A stretch of 64,000 nt of DNA from Poecilobothrus nobilitatus (GCA_947095535.1 OX352773.1:85160670-85224669), one strand, 5' to 3'. Counted from the stretch's first letter, positions 10,871-22,585 are shown. Notes: a model not told the origin generated them from the sequence alone. Numbers and translations are program-made.

Positions 10871-11206
10871 TTTTGAAATAACTGACATTTTAAAAGCAAA
10901 AATTTATTTTGTACGTTTTGTCTTAATTTATAAAGCTTAAACAAATTCCCTTTTTTCTCTTATAGGGTTTTTTCAAGTTTTATATACAGTAGGTACAACG
11001 TACGGAAAGGTTTACATAAAAATGTTCTTCTACAACATAATCTTTTAAAATACATTATTTGTAAACTTTTATTATTAATTAGATAATTAATTATTGAAAG
11101 AAAAATACATAAAAAAAAAATTAAATTTAAATTCAGACAATGGAAAGTTTCAGTTCAATGAAAAAAAAATTAATTTTAAAATAAATTATTATTATATCAC
11201 ATATCA

Positions 11207-12680
11207 TTACAAATAATTCTTTCTTAATAACAAAGGTACAACATGTTTAACATAAATGTGTATAAGATCGGTTATGTAAGTTGTAATAAATGTATCATTT
11301 CTTAATACCTTTACAACTTCATAACTTTTGTCAAAGGTACAAAAAATTATAAAATCACAGATCTTGAAATTTGTTATACCTAAGCCAAGTTGAACTTGCC
11401 CATAATATGGATGTTTATTATTAAAAAATAAACGCCTTCAATTTTTTTTATATATTTTAAAATGTTAATCACAATAGAAGCTGGCCTAGTTTTCCCTAAA
11501 ATTGGGGATTTATATTTCACAAGTTTCCATTCAACGCCGTTGAAAGCAATTCCATCAGTACTGAACGCTAGAAATGGTAGATCGATGGAAATTATTAGAC
11601 CACATTTGAAAAGCAAGGAACTGTTGCTATATACTTGTTTAGCAATTTTTTCTGCGTATTGGCCATATCTGGTAAAATTGTTTCCTTTCAAATTGCCCTC
11701 GAAAATAGAAGATATTTTTTGTTCCCATTTGGTTTTTATATTTTTATAAGCTGTATACAAAGAATAAGCAATACTTCCTGTTATTCTTCTCTCCAATAAC
11801 CAAGCCGCATTATTCTGATTAGCAGTTCTTAAACATATTTCAACTGCCTCGTCAATGTTTTTAGCGATTTTTTGATATTTTTCTGAACTGGAAAATTTGT
11901 AGAAACTAATTGTATTGGAATATTTAATAAGGCCCTCGTGAAGCATAATAAAATTTTGTAAAATTCCTTATGTTCGTGACAACTTGGAGTATTTAAAGTT
12001 TTGTTTTGGGTTCGAGAAGTTTTTATCATTTTAAAAAACTCAGAATCCGTTGAAGCTAAAAAAATTTATTTGTTTCCTATACTTTTAAATTTATATTAGA
12101 TAAGTGTATGATTTTTTTCACCTTCTAAAAAAATTTATCTTATTGAGCTTCTGTTTCTTTCGAAATATTTTGAGGTAGCCCTTTTTTTGGTTTAACGTGA
12201 CACATATCTCGAACACATACAGCTTGATATTGACTGGTAAACTCTTTGCCAACTTTACCCCATGTTTTTTTTCAATTCAGTACAACTGATTAAATTTAAG
12301 TTTGGTACTCTGAACAAGTTAAAATGTCAATATGTAATTAGACTTTAAGAGAATTACATGGTTTACCTGGAAATATATAGCAAACAAGCCGCTATATGTT
12401 TACACTTCTCTCCTGCTCCTGCTTTGCAACTGCAAATACAGATCCATTTTTCCCAAATTTCTTCTAAATCAAATTTGACTTCGTGAGGACAACCAGTCAT
12501 AAAAGAAGTTTGAATCACCAAACTAATTACCCGCTTTGAAAATGGTGGTGGAGCAAACCCAATGGCATATATCTAACCAGCTTTCAATAGTTCTTCACCT
12601 TCCCGCATTGGTCTTTCGCTATTTCCAAAATAATTTATTATGTCACACAGAGATATTAGTAAAGTTTTTTTGTTTTCCAT
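11207..12680 (-). pseudogene. SWIM zinc-finger / YqaJ-like nuclease gene, decayed
   Basis: Minus-strand pieces in order: an N-terminal start MENKKTLLISLCDIINYFGN (12678-12680 ATG); a SWIM-type finger CICSCKAGAGEKCKHIAACL near 12370-12450 (CxC...CxH); a splice-like gtaaac...atcag gap; the block WGKVGKEFTSQYQAV; a linker with TLNTPSCHEHKEFYKIL; then a 188-residue frame (11380-11946) with NNAAWLLERRITGSIAYSLY, PFLAFSTDGIAFNGVEWKLV and YKSPILGKTRPAS; and, in another frame, HPYYGQVQLGLGITNFKICD to a stop at 11207. The RITGS, S(P/T)DG, K.P and YYGQVQLG order is that of YqaJ-type PD-(D/E)XK exonucleases, a nuclease fold used by viruses and mobile elements. A stop in the N-terminal part and at least four frameshifts make it a pseudogene. 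SWIM plus YqaJ multi-copy genes are known in insects and are probably transposon-borne. Confidence 0.75.
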
Positions 12681-12974
12681 TTTCTAAAAACAGAGGTTGT
12701 TTTATTTTGAATTTGTATTTTATTTGATTAATTAATATTTTGTTATAAAATTATAACAAAATTTTTGTATATTATATTAAATATAATATTTAAAATAATT
12801 AAAGTAAATAGTTAAAATAATTTACCCTTATGTATTTTCATTGCACAAAAAATATGTAAATATGAAGCATAAACAAAACGTTATGCCTTCCCAGCAATGT
12901 TGCTGACTACCGCTAGATATCGCATTTTGACTTTTAAAGTCATCAATTAGTTTTCGATTCGTAATTCTAGAGTA

Positions 12975-13363
12975 CAGTTGATGTTTGGATAATCATTAAA
13001 AAAAAAATGAGCGAAAAAAGAAAGTGTGAAAGTGACTCTGCCACTAAAAATCGCAAATGGCTCGCTTTAGAACAAAAGCTTAATGTTATTAAACTTTATG
13101 AAGAGGGTGTTCTTTTGCTAAAATAGGAAGAGAAAAAGGAATGAACGATTTTAAAATGAATTGTTTTTGTTTGTTTAGTTATTTTTAATAAATATATGTA
13201 CATTTGAATTATATGTACATTTCTTTATTGAAAAACAGGCAAAAAGAAATTGTATGGAACAAATTATCGTTTTTTGTATGTAGTTAGTTCCTCGATTAGT
13301 CCGGTTTCAAATAGTACGGCTAAATGGTGGAACCGATTAACCGTACTATGCGAGGTATTCCTG
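12975..13363 (+). mobile_element. 389-bp pogo/Tigger deletion derivative
   Basis: Bounded by TA-CAG (12973-12977) and CTG-TA (13361-13365), as expected for pogo-like elements that duplicate TA. The right end carries cctcgattagtccgg followed by an inverted partner ccgtactatgcgaggtattc, a typical Tigger-type subterminal pair. A transposase start (13007) is interrupted after about 50 codons, so the middle of the element has been deleted. The left TIR matches the right one only over the outermost bases (tacag), so end calls are good but not certain. Confidence 0.7.
13007..13192 (+). pseudogene. Pogo/Tigger transposase N-terminus
   Basis: The ATG opens MSEKRKCESDSATKNRKWLA followed by LEQKLNVIKLYEEGV and, after a one-base frame change near 13112, SFAKIGREKGMN. 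This is the first helix-turn-helix (CENP-B/psq-type) segment of Jerky/Tigger-like pogo transposases, which binds the element ends. The DDE domain is absent. The remainder is non-coding element end, consistent with an internally deleted non-autonomous copy. The diagnostic motifs KRK.L.LEQKL.II..YE.G and F..IGRE.GMN are seen directly; the family name is from memory. Confidence 0.75.
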
Positions 13364-13379
13364 TACTATTTAATAAATG

Positions 13380-14230
13380 TCATATTTACATAGCTATTAC
13401 TAATACATTTTTTAACCACCTGTGCCTATGTATACTTCTTTAAATAAATTTCTGCAACGTTACGATGAACATATATTACATAATATAAATTATAAGATAT
13501 ATTATATATATTATATCTTATTTATATTTATCTTATTATATAAATGATAAGATATTTATGTTGAGAGGCGGCAGTTAGGAAAGAAATGTAAAGGATCTTT
13601 AAGAGTAATGTAATTAAGAATACAAAAAGGAAAATCAAAGAATAAAGCTAGTAGGAAACAACATCAGATACTTTGAATTTTATTTTATTTTTAAAAAAGG
13701 ACAAGAATGACTGCTCTTCATAATTAAACAAATTACTTGAAGGTAAATTTTAGGGTATATGGATTTATTATACATAATTGTTAAAAGAAAGATAACTGTT
13801 AATTAAGACGAAAAAAAAAAACAAAATCTGGTCTACAAAAAGGTTAAAGTTTTCATATTAAAAAATAGGGAACAAACTCACTTTGAAGATGTTGCATGAT
13901 AATGTTGACATTTGTAAGTTAATAATGGCACGAAATAGTAAATAAAATAACAAATTGTTTTAAGTTTTTTTTAATCTTTTTTTTTCTTACGGTTGTTTTT
14001 TTACGGTTCTTACGGTTGTTTTTTTAATTATGACGTTGTTTTTGTCCTCTAATTATTTTATAGCTAGTTGGATGATTTTATTGCAAATTAACTGTTAAAA
14101 TTTTGTAGTGTCATTATAAGATGACCATTGTCTTAAAAAAATTGTTGAATTTATTATAAATAGTTTTGACAAAATTTTATTTAGAATACTTTAAGTTTTT
14201 AAACGTCTTAGTAAAAATAATAAAATAAAC
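13380..14230. other. A+T-rich DNA with a TA palindrome
   Basis: No gene is seen. A near-perfect palindrome (ataagatat...atatcttat) lies at 13492-13521 and is followed by more ttatctta elements to about 13555. The rest is simple A/T-rich sequence. Confidence 0.5.
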
Positions 14231-14281
14231 TAAATAGAAACTTGACATTACTACAGTACCTTTCTTATATGGTTTTTCCTA

Positions 14282-14500
14282 CATCCATAGAGCCATCTCC
14301 TTTTAGTCTTGTAGCTTCTGCTTTTAATGCACCTTCATAAAATCTTTATTCTAAATTAGCGTCAATTTTACTTAATTTATTTAATTTTAAACCTAAATAT
14401 GCTATTAATTCTTTTGAACAATAGTTACTACTTAAACTAAAAAATATAACATTATCAAAAAATTATAAATTAATATCATTTGATGAATCAAGTTTATTTA
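14282..14500 (-). pseudogene. Unrecognised decayed coding remnant
   Basis: One minus-strand frame reads NYCSKELIAYLGLKLNKLSK then IDANLE, a stop, RFYEGALKAEATRLKGDGSM and DVGKTI, with another stop near the upstream end. The run of sensible residues between two TAA codons looks like former coding DNA rather than chance. I do not recognise the family. The leucines are almost all TTA. Confidence 0.3.
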
Positions 14501-14509
14501 ATCAAGCTG

Positions 14510-16470
14510 AATAAGGAAGAAAACGGAGGATGTTCAAGCAGCTGCCAAAAAACTTATGGATTTTTTAATTTGATTCGAATTATTTAGGTGTAGGGCCGCT
14601 TGCAACGACTTACTGTTACATTTACTTCTTCTTTCTTTTTTTAGGATTTTTATTAGGTGGGCCATAATATCCTAAATTATGGCATTTCCTCCCATTTTGA
14701 TGGGACATGTGTCACCAATTTAATAGTATTCTGACTCACAGCTAATGGGATATTATCAACGAACTAAATTTGGTCATTTGGATAGTGAAACTTCTTTTTT
14801 ACTCTTTATAGAAGTGCAAAGGAAACAAAAAATAGAGTTCTGAGACCCTGTCGACCCAGATCAACGATCTATTGCAACTGCATTATTTTTGTACTCTAAA
14901 CAAACTTTAAAGCTTTACTTTAAAGTTTTTAACTTTTTTTCTAAATTAACTGTTTTTCAGTTTTAAAACTAATGAAAAGAAGGAAATAGTAGAACCAAAT
15001 AATAGAAAGTAATACAGATGACAAAATGTAAATTAGAAACTTTTGAACCGAAAGTGACATTATGTATAATAAATACCATTTACAATATTATTTTGAATTT
15101 AACTTTAAAAATTACGAATTTTTAAATCTTTAATAGTTATTAGTAGAAATATATTCTAAATCAAAATAAAAGTATTCCAAATTAAAATGTTGGCAATTAT
15201 TATCGAAACTAGATTTTATGCAATATGTTTTCAGAAATTGTAATCTATATTTAGTTAAACACAAAAATATTTAAAATTTAAAAAAAAAAATCTTATCCAA
15301 TATGATATTATATAAATAAATTATAATTACCTATTTTTTTAAGGTTCCTAGTTCTTTCGTATAAAAAGTTTGTTGCCGGATATTATGTAAGAAATCTTCT
15401 AGTTTTAAATTATAGCAAAACATCTAGATTTTCAATGATAGGAAAACGTCAAAAATGAATTTATTTTGAAAGAAAAGTTTAAAAGAAGTATAATTTCTTT
15501 AAATTGTTGTTTAAGAAACTTTTTTTTGTTTCTACCGTTATAAAATTTAATATTTCCTTAAAGGAAATAGGAACATAAAAAACAAAAAAATTCTTAACAT
15601 TTTACAACAAAATATATAAATTCTCATTAGACTTAAAAACTATTTTCAATTTTAAAAGTGTCATATTGAGGGTTGAATTAAATAACTTTTAATCTATTCC
15701 AAGTTAACTTTTTTGGAAAACAAAATAACAGAAAAAGTTTTTCATTTTCTGATATAAAAAAAAAAACATAAAAGAAATACAAAAAATAGAGAACAGAGCA
15801 GAGCTGGCTTTTTTATAATAGAAAATTTATTAGATACAGCCCCGGTTAATAATAAAACGATGATAAATAGAAATCTACATTTAAAATAAAATGTTATCTG
15901 TGACAAGAAATTGACTTGATGTAAACATTAACATTCTAACATCTTTCAATTTTCCTCATGCAAACGTTTTCGAGAAAAGCACTGTTTATTGTACAGATTG
16001 GATTAAATGAATTTTGGATTAAATTAAACATTTGTTTTTGATTACCACTGTATTTTTTTTAAATTCAATCTTAGAATTTTTAAAAGAATTTCAATTCATA
16101 ATAATATAAAACTATTGCCAAAAGCAAAAATGGTAGTCTTTTTTGTGTTTGTTCTGTTTTCTACATTGAATTATCTGATACAAAATTTGATGTCGAGTAT
16201 GCGATAGTGTGACTTTAGTTTTATAAATAAATGTTACGTATATATAATCTAGCTAATTCCATTTCAATTTCATTTAATTTTTTATTTTGTAATGAGCAGC
16301 TGTCTTTAATTTTTGATTTTGTGATAAGCTGAATTGAATTAAACAAAAAAAAAAAGTGCTTGGGTGTATCGGTAACTGTCGACTGGTGAGTTAAATTTAA
16401 TTCTTAAATAGAATAAATAAGTGTTCAATTTTCAGCATTAAAAATCATGAGTTCGGAAAATTAATGCGTA
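14510..16470. other. A+T-rich DNA, no gene recognised
   Basis: A less A/T-rich patch at about 14580-14880 (with cctcccattttgatgggaca and ctgagaccctgtcgacccag) looks like an old transposon fragment but could not be matched to a family. The remainder is simple A/T-rich sequence. Confidence 0.4.
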
Positions 16471-17010
16471 TACAAGCAAGTGTGGAAGCTTTTCAATCGA
16501 ATTGAAGACGAAGCTACATGTTTCAAATGCAATAAAATAATTAAATGCAAGTTATCATCGACATCTGGACTTCACCTGGAAAGGATGCATAAAATCGTCA
16601 CCTGGAAAGGATGCATAACTTGAAGTAAATCCAGCATGACCCTGCAAAAGATCGGCCATCACTCAAGCGACCGCGAACTCTTCGTAGGTTTTTCAATAGT
16701 TCTACGCTTAGCTCTCCTCCTGTATCTGTATCGCTTGAACAAATCGTAGTAAAATTGGCTGCATAAGATGGAATTTCAATTAACGCTGTAAAAAAAGTGA
16801 ATTCATATGCAATAGCATCAGTTCTTTGGGATTCCTTCTTGCAAAATATCACAAAGTTGTTGTGCGTTTGGTCATGCACTACTGTACGACCATCAAATAT
16901 GATTTGAAGAACAAAATTGCAAATTTGAAATCGGAACAACGTAAGTTTAGCTTTAGCATCGACGAGTGGACAAGCGTGCGGAACCGACGTTATATGAATT
17001 ATATCTATTT
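16455..17010 (+). pseudogene. hAT transposase N-terminal half with BED finger
   Basis: The plus strand reads a BED-type zinc finger, VWKLFNRIEDEATCFKCNKI with downstream SSTSGLHLERMHK (C..C then H...H), followed across stops and frame changes by RPSLKRPRTLRRFFNSST, EFICNSISSLGFLLAKYHKV and KIANLKSEQRKFSFSIDEWT ending SVRNRRYMNYI. The last block resembles the start of the hAT catalytic domain, where the first acid lies in a DEWTS-like stretch; the BED finger is the usual DNA-binding module. The gene then meets a likely intron and loses recognisable sequence; a further splice-like acceptor (ccttacag at about 17096) precedes VDNYHRTSARILNFEKCHHH, which may be a second exon but is not confidently hAT. 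A 16-bp direct duplication (tcacctggaaaggatgcata at 16573 and 16599) disrupts the finger-linker region. It is inactive. Confidence 0.75.
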
Positions 17011-17289
17011 ATAATATTATAATCTATTTTAAAATATTTTATTTAACTATAGAAAAAAAATATAATATTTGATTAATTAATTTTTATTTCCTTACAGTAG
17101 ACAATTATCATAGAACTTCTGCCCGAATACTGAATTTCGAAAAATGCCACCATCACTTTGACGTTCTAAAGCACCAACGTTTCATATTGTAAATTTATAA
17201 TTTGGATCGCAACTGGCTAGCTGTACCAGCGAGTGATATTTTTTATAATTAAATAAATCGGATCCTGAATTTGCTGATGCCTAAAATGT

Positions 17290-18370
17290 TATTTTTAAAA
17301 TTCTTATCTTTTTTTTTTGTTTAATATTATTAAATATCATAAATTAATATAAAAATATTTATTTAATATTTTAAATATTAATTTTAAAAATTAATTTTAT
17401 AATATTTATTAACATAAAACAGTTTTTTAATTCATGAAACAAATTAACTTCATAAAAAGTAACTTGAAAGTTGTTAAAATGTAAACATTAATCAAATGTC
17501 AAGAAATTTTTAACTGTCATAATCTCGCTATAAAATCTTGCCATTAACAATTCATTATTTTTCTCCCTCTTTCCTATTGGTAGTATTAAATATAGTTTAC
17601 TCTTTCTAAATATCCGAATATCGGATGAAAATTAGTCTTAATAGTCTTTATTCATATATGTAATATTTTTGCTGTGTTGGAGAAGTATTCGAATATTATA
17701 TCTGTGCTCATTAAAAATGAAATTTTTAAAGAAAAGTAAGTAGTTATTAAAAAAAAGTGCAAATAGTTTATGAATATAAAATTTCAGCAAATGAAAACTC
17801 TGAAATTGAAGAAAATTTTTTAAATTACTTAAATCTATATAAGAAATTATCTAATCTTTTATTTTTTTCAATACTTCTTTAGTTTTTTATTTCGTTTTTT
17901 AAAATAAAAATTAATAAATTATAAGCTTTATTAATATTTTATTTATATTCTTTAAAATCCCATTTTATTTCACTTTAAAATAAAGTAATAGTTCACACCA
18001 CACAAAGAAAATTATAAAAAAAAAATCGAAAACATTCACATTTTCTTTTATCAACAAACTGTGTTACCTTACTTCTAATACCATTCCAATAAAACCACTA
18101 CAAGATCGTTCTACAAGATAAAAAAAATTTTTTAGTCCACCTACGGATAATCAATATTAATGTAATGAGAAGAACGTTAATAAAGATTTGAAGATAAAAT
18201 TTATATTTTCCATAAATTGTTATTTAGTTTGAAACTTAGATTGTTTTTTCAACCTGATCATTTTTTTAAATTTTGGGACCATTCTTTTTTACATTTTTGA
18301 TATTTATATTTTGTGGTCTCTTTTCAATTGTCAATTTTTATTAAAATATTATGATGATTTTAATGGGTCT
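17290..18370. other. A+T-rich DNA, nothing recognised
   Basis: Extremely A/T-rich with short self-complementary runs (about 17300-17410). No coding or RNA signal was found. Confidence 0.45.
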
Positions 18371-18800
18371 GTAACGAAATCCCGACTTTCAATATGCAGA
18401 CATTCAAAATCACGACAGGAAAATCAGCTGAAATAGAGAGCAAGTGGTTCAGGAGGTCAAAACAAATAAAACATATTATATCAAGGTAAGGTCTATTCGC
18501 CACAGTTTGGGAGATATGAGGTCTTAAAATTTGTTTTCAATATAAGAATAAATTAGTTTAGTTTTAAATTTATAAAACCGGGACTGTATAAGATAAGATA
18601 AAACAGAGTACCAAATTTAAAATCTTTCAAAATATGGCTAATAAAATATGTAAACCGGATGTTTGTGTATCTTAGAGTGAAAGTTGTTGGAACCTTAAAC
18701 TAAAAAATTATAACTTTTTAACTACAAAATATGATTCACAGCATTTTCATTAAGCATAGAACTCTTAAGCATATATATTATGCATATTAAGCATATAATG

Positions 18801-19095
18801 ATTTTGAATCCAACTCTAAAATCTCTCCTATTTCAGAATCTCATATATACATCTGAATATTTATATATATAAATATTCTGGAAAAAGGGAATACCCTGAC
18901 TTTTAATTCAACTCTAAAATTCTTCCTAATTCAAAATCTCACATATATATATATATACATATAATATATATATTCTGGAAAAAGCGAATAACCCTAATTT
19001 TGAATCCAACTCCAAAATCTCTCTTAATTCATTAATTCAGAATCTCACATATACATATATATAAATATTCTGGAAAAGCGAATAACTCTAAAATC
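18801..19095. repeat. 98-bp tandem repeat, three units
   Basis: Units start near 18801, 18899 and 18997. Each has attttgaatccaactctaaa, then atctctcctaattcagaatc, a TA-rich microsatellite, and atattctggaaaaagcgaat. Confidence 0.8.
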
Positions 19096-19442
19096 AATAC
19101 TAAAATATGTCAACACATACATGATGTTTTATAAAAATACCTATAACTTTTAAACGGCTTATTTTAAAGAGATGAAACAAAATGTATTTGGTAGAGTAAA
19201 TAACATGCTTTTATTTTTGAATACATGTAATCTTTATATGTTCAGCAAATACCCTGCAAAATTATGCAGGATTGAATTAATTTAAAAACAAAAATTATTT
19301 CAACCTCAATTTTCTTTTGAAACCCCCTGTATTTTTATTTCTTTTTATAGCATATTTAGAAAGAATTTTTCAAGCTCTCAAGCAAGAGTTTATATTTAGA
19401 AATATTTTTCTATCACTTTCCATTTTTGAAATATCTTTTGAT

Positions 19443-19540
19443 ATGTCGGTATTTTATTATTTTGAATGTTGAGATTTTGAATGTCGGGATTTTGATATGC
19501 CGAGATTTTGATATGTCGAGATTTTGAAAGTCGAGATTTT
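19443..19540. repeat. 15-18-bp tandem repeat (gtcgagattttga)
   Basis: Five or six consecutive units of gagattttgaatgtcg-type sequence with small length changes. It forms the right end of the putative element 18376-19560. Related words occur near 31795-31830. Confidence 0.7.
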
Positions 19541-19569
19541 GATTTTTTGTTTTATTAAATATTTTATAC

Positions 19570-20790
19570 ACTTTATTATTTTTTACTTTACACATTTTCT
19601 TTTTTGGTTTCCTTTTTTTTTGTAATATGAAATTATTTTCGTTATGATACATAATAGGACAGAAACAAAACAGTCTTTTGAGGGAAACTATTTGTTTTTT
19701 TTATTTTTATTTCCAATCCAATTAAAATATCCTTTTTTAGAGGACATTAACTTCCTTTTTTTTTGTTGTTGATTTTATTAATTAATGTTGTTGATTTCTC
19801 TGGTTAGTTTTTTATTGTTACTAAAGAGAATAAATGATTTTATTTTTTTGTTGTTATAATAATTGGGGTTTTATTCAAGAAGAAACAAAAAAATATTGTT
19901 GTCCTTTTTGTTAGAAAATTAATATTATTTTAATGAGTACAATAGTATATATCTATTAACCCATAAAATACTATTTTTCTCATAAAAGCTGGAAAAAGTA
20001 GGATCTAATGGAAGAAGCAAACAGTTCACCATAAAAAACTATAATTTTCTTCTGAGTTAAAGAAAGTGTAGAACAAAAATAGGTGTATATGTATAAGGTT
20101 ATGTGAACTTTAAAAATATCTAACCACTGAAACTGTTTTCCGAAAACAGGAGACAACAAATCAGATAAATGTGTTCTATTCTATTGAATTCAAAATTTTC
20201 TGTTAAATTTGTAGACATTCAGTTATAATCTCAAATAAAAATTTTAAAATTTATTAAATTTCCCATTTGCAAGAGAAGTAAGTTGTGTTTATTTTTTTAA
20301 TGACTGAAAAGAAAAGTTAAATTTTAAAAAAATAAAGCAAATTAATGCTAAAAGAACTTAAAAAATAATTAATATGTAAAAAAACAATGATTTTTTTATA
20401 CGTAACATTTATTTTAAAATTTTTGTCATATTTATTTTGATATGAATTATAATAAAATTTGGTACATTTACAAAACAAAAGGGCTTAAATATTAAATACA
20501 AATTCACACTAACAAAATCTAATGTCACAGATTGAGTATAAGTTTCAAATCTTAAAGTCCAAACAGTATTAGTTTCAAAATTAAATTACATTTTATTAAA
20601 AGAACAATAATTATTTGACCAAAGCTAGAAGGCTGTATTAGTACAATCTTAAAAAGCTGCACGTTATAATAGACAAGTAAATAAGTATATGTCGGCAGCA
20701 AATAATTAAAACAAAAAATTTAATTAAATTCAAAATACTGACACCTTTACAATAAAATGTAGAAATACTCGAATCATATTAACTATTTTA
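19570..20790. other. A+T-rich DNA, no gene recognised
   Basis: Simple A/T-rich sequence. No conserved motif was found in any frame. Confidence 0.45.
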
Positions 20791-20829
20791 CAAACTATTT
20801 AGAATTAAACAAAATAAATATTTCCCACT

Positions 20830-21325
20830 AAGAGAAATAAAATCAGGTGTGCCTCAAAGCAGTATTTTAGTTTCTACTGTACTTACTTTATACAATGAGT
20901 GATCTTCCAGAGATATAAAATGTAACTGTAGTAACGTTGTTGACAATACTGCAAAATTAGCATTAGGACTACATATTCACAAAGCTTCAAGAAAATTACA
21001 TAAATTGTTATTGGACAAATAAATGGAAAATAAACTGAACAAAAGTAAATCTGTACATGTTGAATTCACTAACAATATAATATGAAACCAATGTATGTAT
21101 TAATCGAAATTACAGTGAAATAATGAAGGCTTTAGATGTCAAGGTAAAAGAAACGTTAAAACGTTAAGAACGTTAAAAAGAAAAAATAGTATTGAAGATG
21201 AGTATAGTAAAAATGTCTGGTCCCTAGGTCATAAATCTAAATTATTGATATACCAAGTAATTTACAATGTGCTAATTTACAACCAAGTAATTACAATTAC
21301 ATAGTTATATGACATTCAACTTTAG
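20830..21325 (+). pseudogene. Jockey-clade LINE reverse transcriptase fragment
   Basis: Plus-strand reading gives SGVPQSSILVSTVLTLYNE, then a decayed catalytic box NVVDNTAKLALG (family FADDTAILA), KASRKLHKLLLDK, NKLNKSKSVHVEFTN, and later WSLGHKSKLLIYQVIYN with YDIQL. These are RT domains 4-7 and the thumb of Jockey-like non-LTR retrotransposons in the right order. Stops and frame changes occur throughout, and the YADD-type aspartates are mutated (VVDN). Both ends fade into unrelated DNA, so this is an internal relic without tail or ORF1. Confidence 0.75.
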
Positions 21326-21551
21326 TTTTCTGACAAGCAAACGCATACTAAAAACAATTTAAATTTTCAATATAAAGTTCCACTTTGTTTGTAAGTCATT
21401 TCTTATATGTGTGCAATATTGATATCATAGAGATTTAGGAACCCCTAAAGTTATAAGCGATGATGATGGTGGTGTATAATAATCGTTATGTAAATTTATC
21501 TTTTATTAACAAAGTAAGTGGTTAGTTTTATATCACCACATACAGCTTTTA

Positions 21552-21785
21552 ATGGAGTCAGTCAGACGAAGATGGATGTCAGTTTTAGATGGAGTCAGTC
21601 AGACGAAGTATTTTAAATATTTAAATAGCAAAAATAAAAATGTATAGAATATTCTTTTGTATTTTCTATTTTTGTAATTTAAATATTCTAAAATACTTAG
21701 TTTAGCTCCATAAACTGTTTAGTCTATAAACTCCTTTAACTTTAGCTCCATAAACTGCTTAGTCTGGCTCCATAAACTCGGGTTC
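21552..21785. repeat. Inverted repeat with duplicated flanks
   Basis: Arms 21606-21649 and 21656-21698 are mutually complementary over about 43 bp (aagtattttaaatatttaaa against its partner ending taaatattctaaaatactt), with a 6-bp loop. Outside the left arm, ggagtcagtcagacgaag occurs twice (21554 and 21591). Outside the right arm, agctccataaactg occurs twice, with a partial third copy. This suggests a small foldback or MITE relic. Confidence 0.6.
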
Positions 21786-21924
21786 CAAAAAATAACTAAA
21801 AATTTTTATATGTAACTAATCGTCTGTATAGTTTATTTAGTCTGTGGTATTTCTGTATGTGTACCAACTGCCAGTAGACATTTTGCATTGCGTTTTACTT
21901 ATTTCGTAAACTTTTGAATTTTCT

Positions 21925-22195
21925 ATGCCTCCTGTTAAGGAAACGAAAAGAATAAAACAATAACGTTTTATTTATGTATTGTTTTATTGCAAAATTCAAA
22001 TTCATTAATTGTTCATTTCATTCTTAAGGATACGAAGTAAAAGACATATAACACAAACGGAAGGGAAAGTACTAGAAAAACTAGAACGAAAAACCAACAG
22101 AGTTAAAGAAGAGGAAGAAGTATAAAAGAAAAATGAAGAACTTTCTGTCTATTGATTTGTGAACAGGAAATTAATAATGATATCTCATATCTAAA
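21925..22195 (+). pseudogene. Unrecognised charged coding remnant, possibly spliced
   Basis: ATG 21925 opens MPPVKETKRIK. About 75 bp on, after a cttaag acceptor-like stretch near 22026, a frame reads TEGKVLEKLERKTNRVKEEE, a stop, KKNEELSVY, a stop and FVNRKLIMISHI. The highly charged, probably coiled-coil composition suggests former protein sequence. I do not recognise the family. Confidence 0.3.
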
Positions 22196-22585
22196 AGAAA
22201 AAAAATTTCAAATAAGGAAATATTTATAAGAACTAAAAAAAGGTAGAAAGGTATAATGTATTATTATGTATGCATGTAAAAAAAATAATAAAAAAAGAAA
22301 ACGTCTTTAGAAGTTAAAACAACATTATAAAAGTTCTTTTTTGCTAGAAAATGTTAATACTTTATAGGAGAATTATAACTGCATTTATTTATAACTACTG
22401 AATTGTTTTGCGGTTTGCTATTTGAAATTTTCTTATAATAAAAAAATTCGGCTAGATTAGAATTATTAAAAGTACACTTCTAATTCCTACTTAGTAATGG
22501 TGTATTCTGAAAATTATTCTATACGTTAGACATCTTATACAAGATGACGACGTTTAAACAATTATCGAAAACTAGTGTTGCGTTA

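Larger units (their letters stand above)
18376..19560. repeat. Possible foldback element with GAGATTTTGA-type termini
   Basis: The left end (18376-18415) is aatcccgactttcaatatgc then agacattcaaaatcacgac. The right end (19443-19540) is a tandem of gtcgagattttga units whose complement uses the same words (tcaaaatc, cgacattcaaaatc). The ends are therefore inverted relative to each other. The frame at 19413-19652 is a translation of the repeat. No target duplication could be fixed. Confidence 0.4.

Noticed and set aside
11380..11946. Endogenous virus gene (YqaJ recombinase or alkaline nuclease)
   Set aside because: The neighbouring SWIM finger and spliced structure fit insect transposon-borne proteins; no other viral gene is present.
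19413..19652. 79-residue frame rich in K, I, S and F
   Set aside because: It translates the gtcgagattttga tandem repeat on the minus strand.
21925..22195. Active host gene with two exons
   Set aside because: The second block contains in-frame stops and the splice sites are weak; kept only as a low-confidence remnant.
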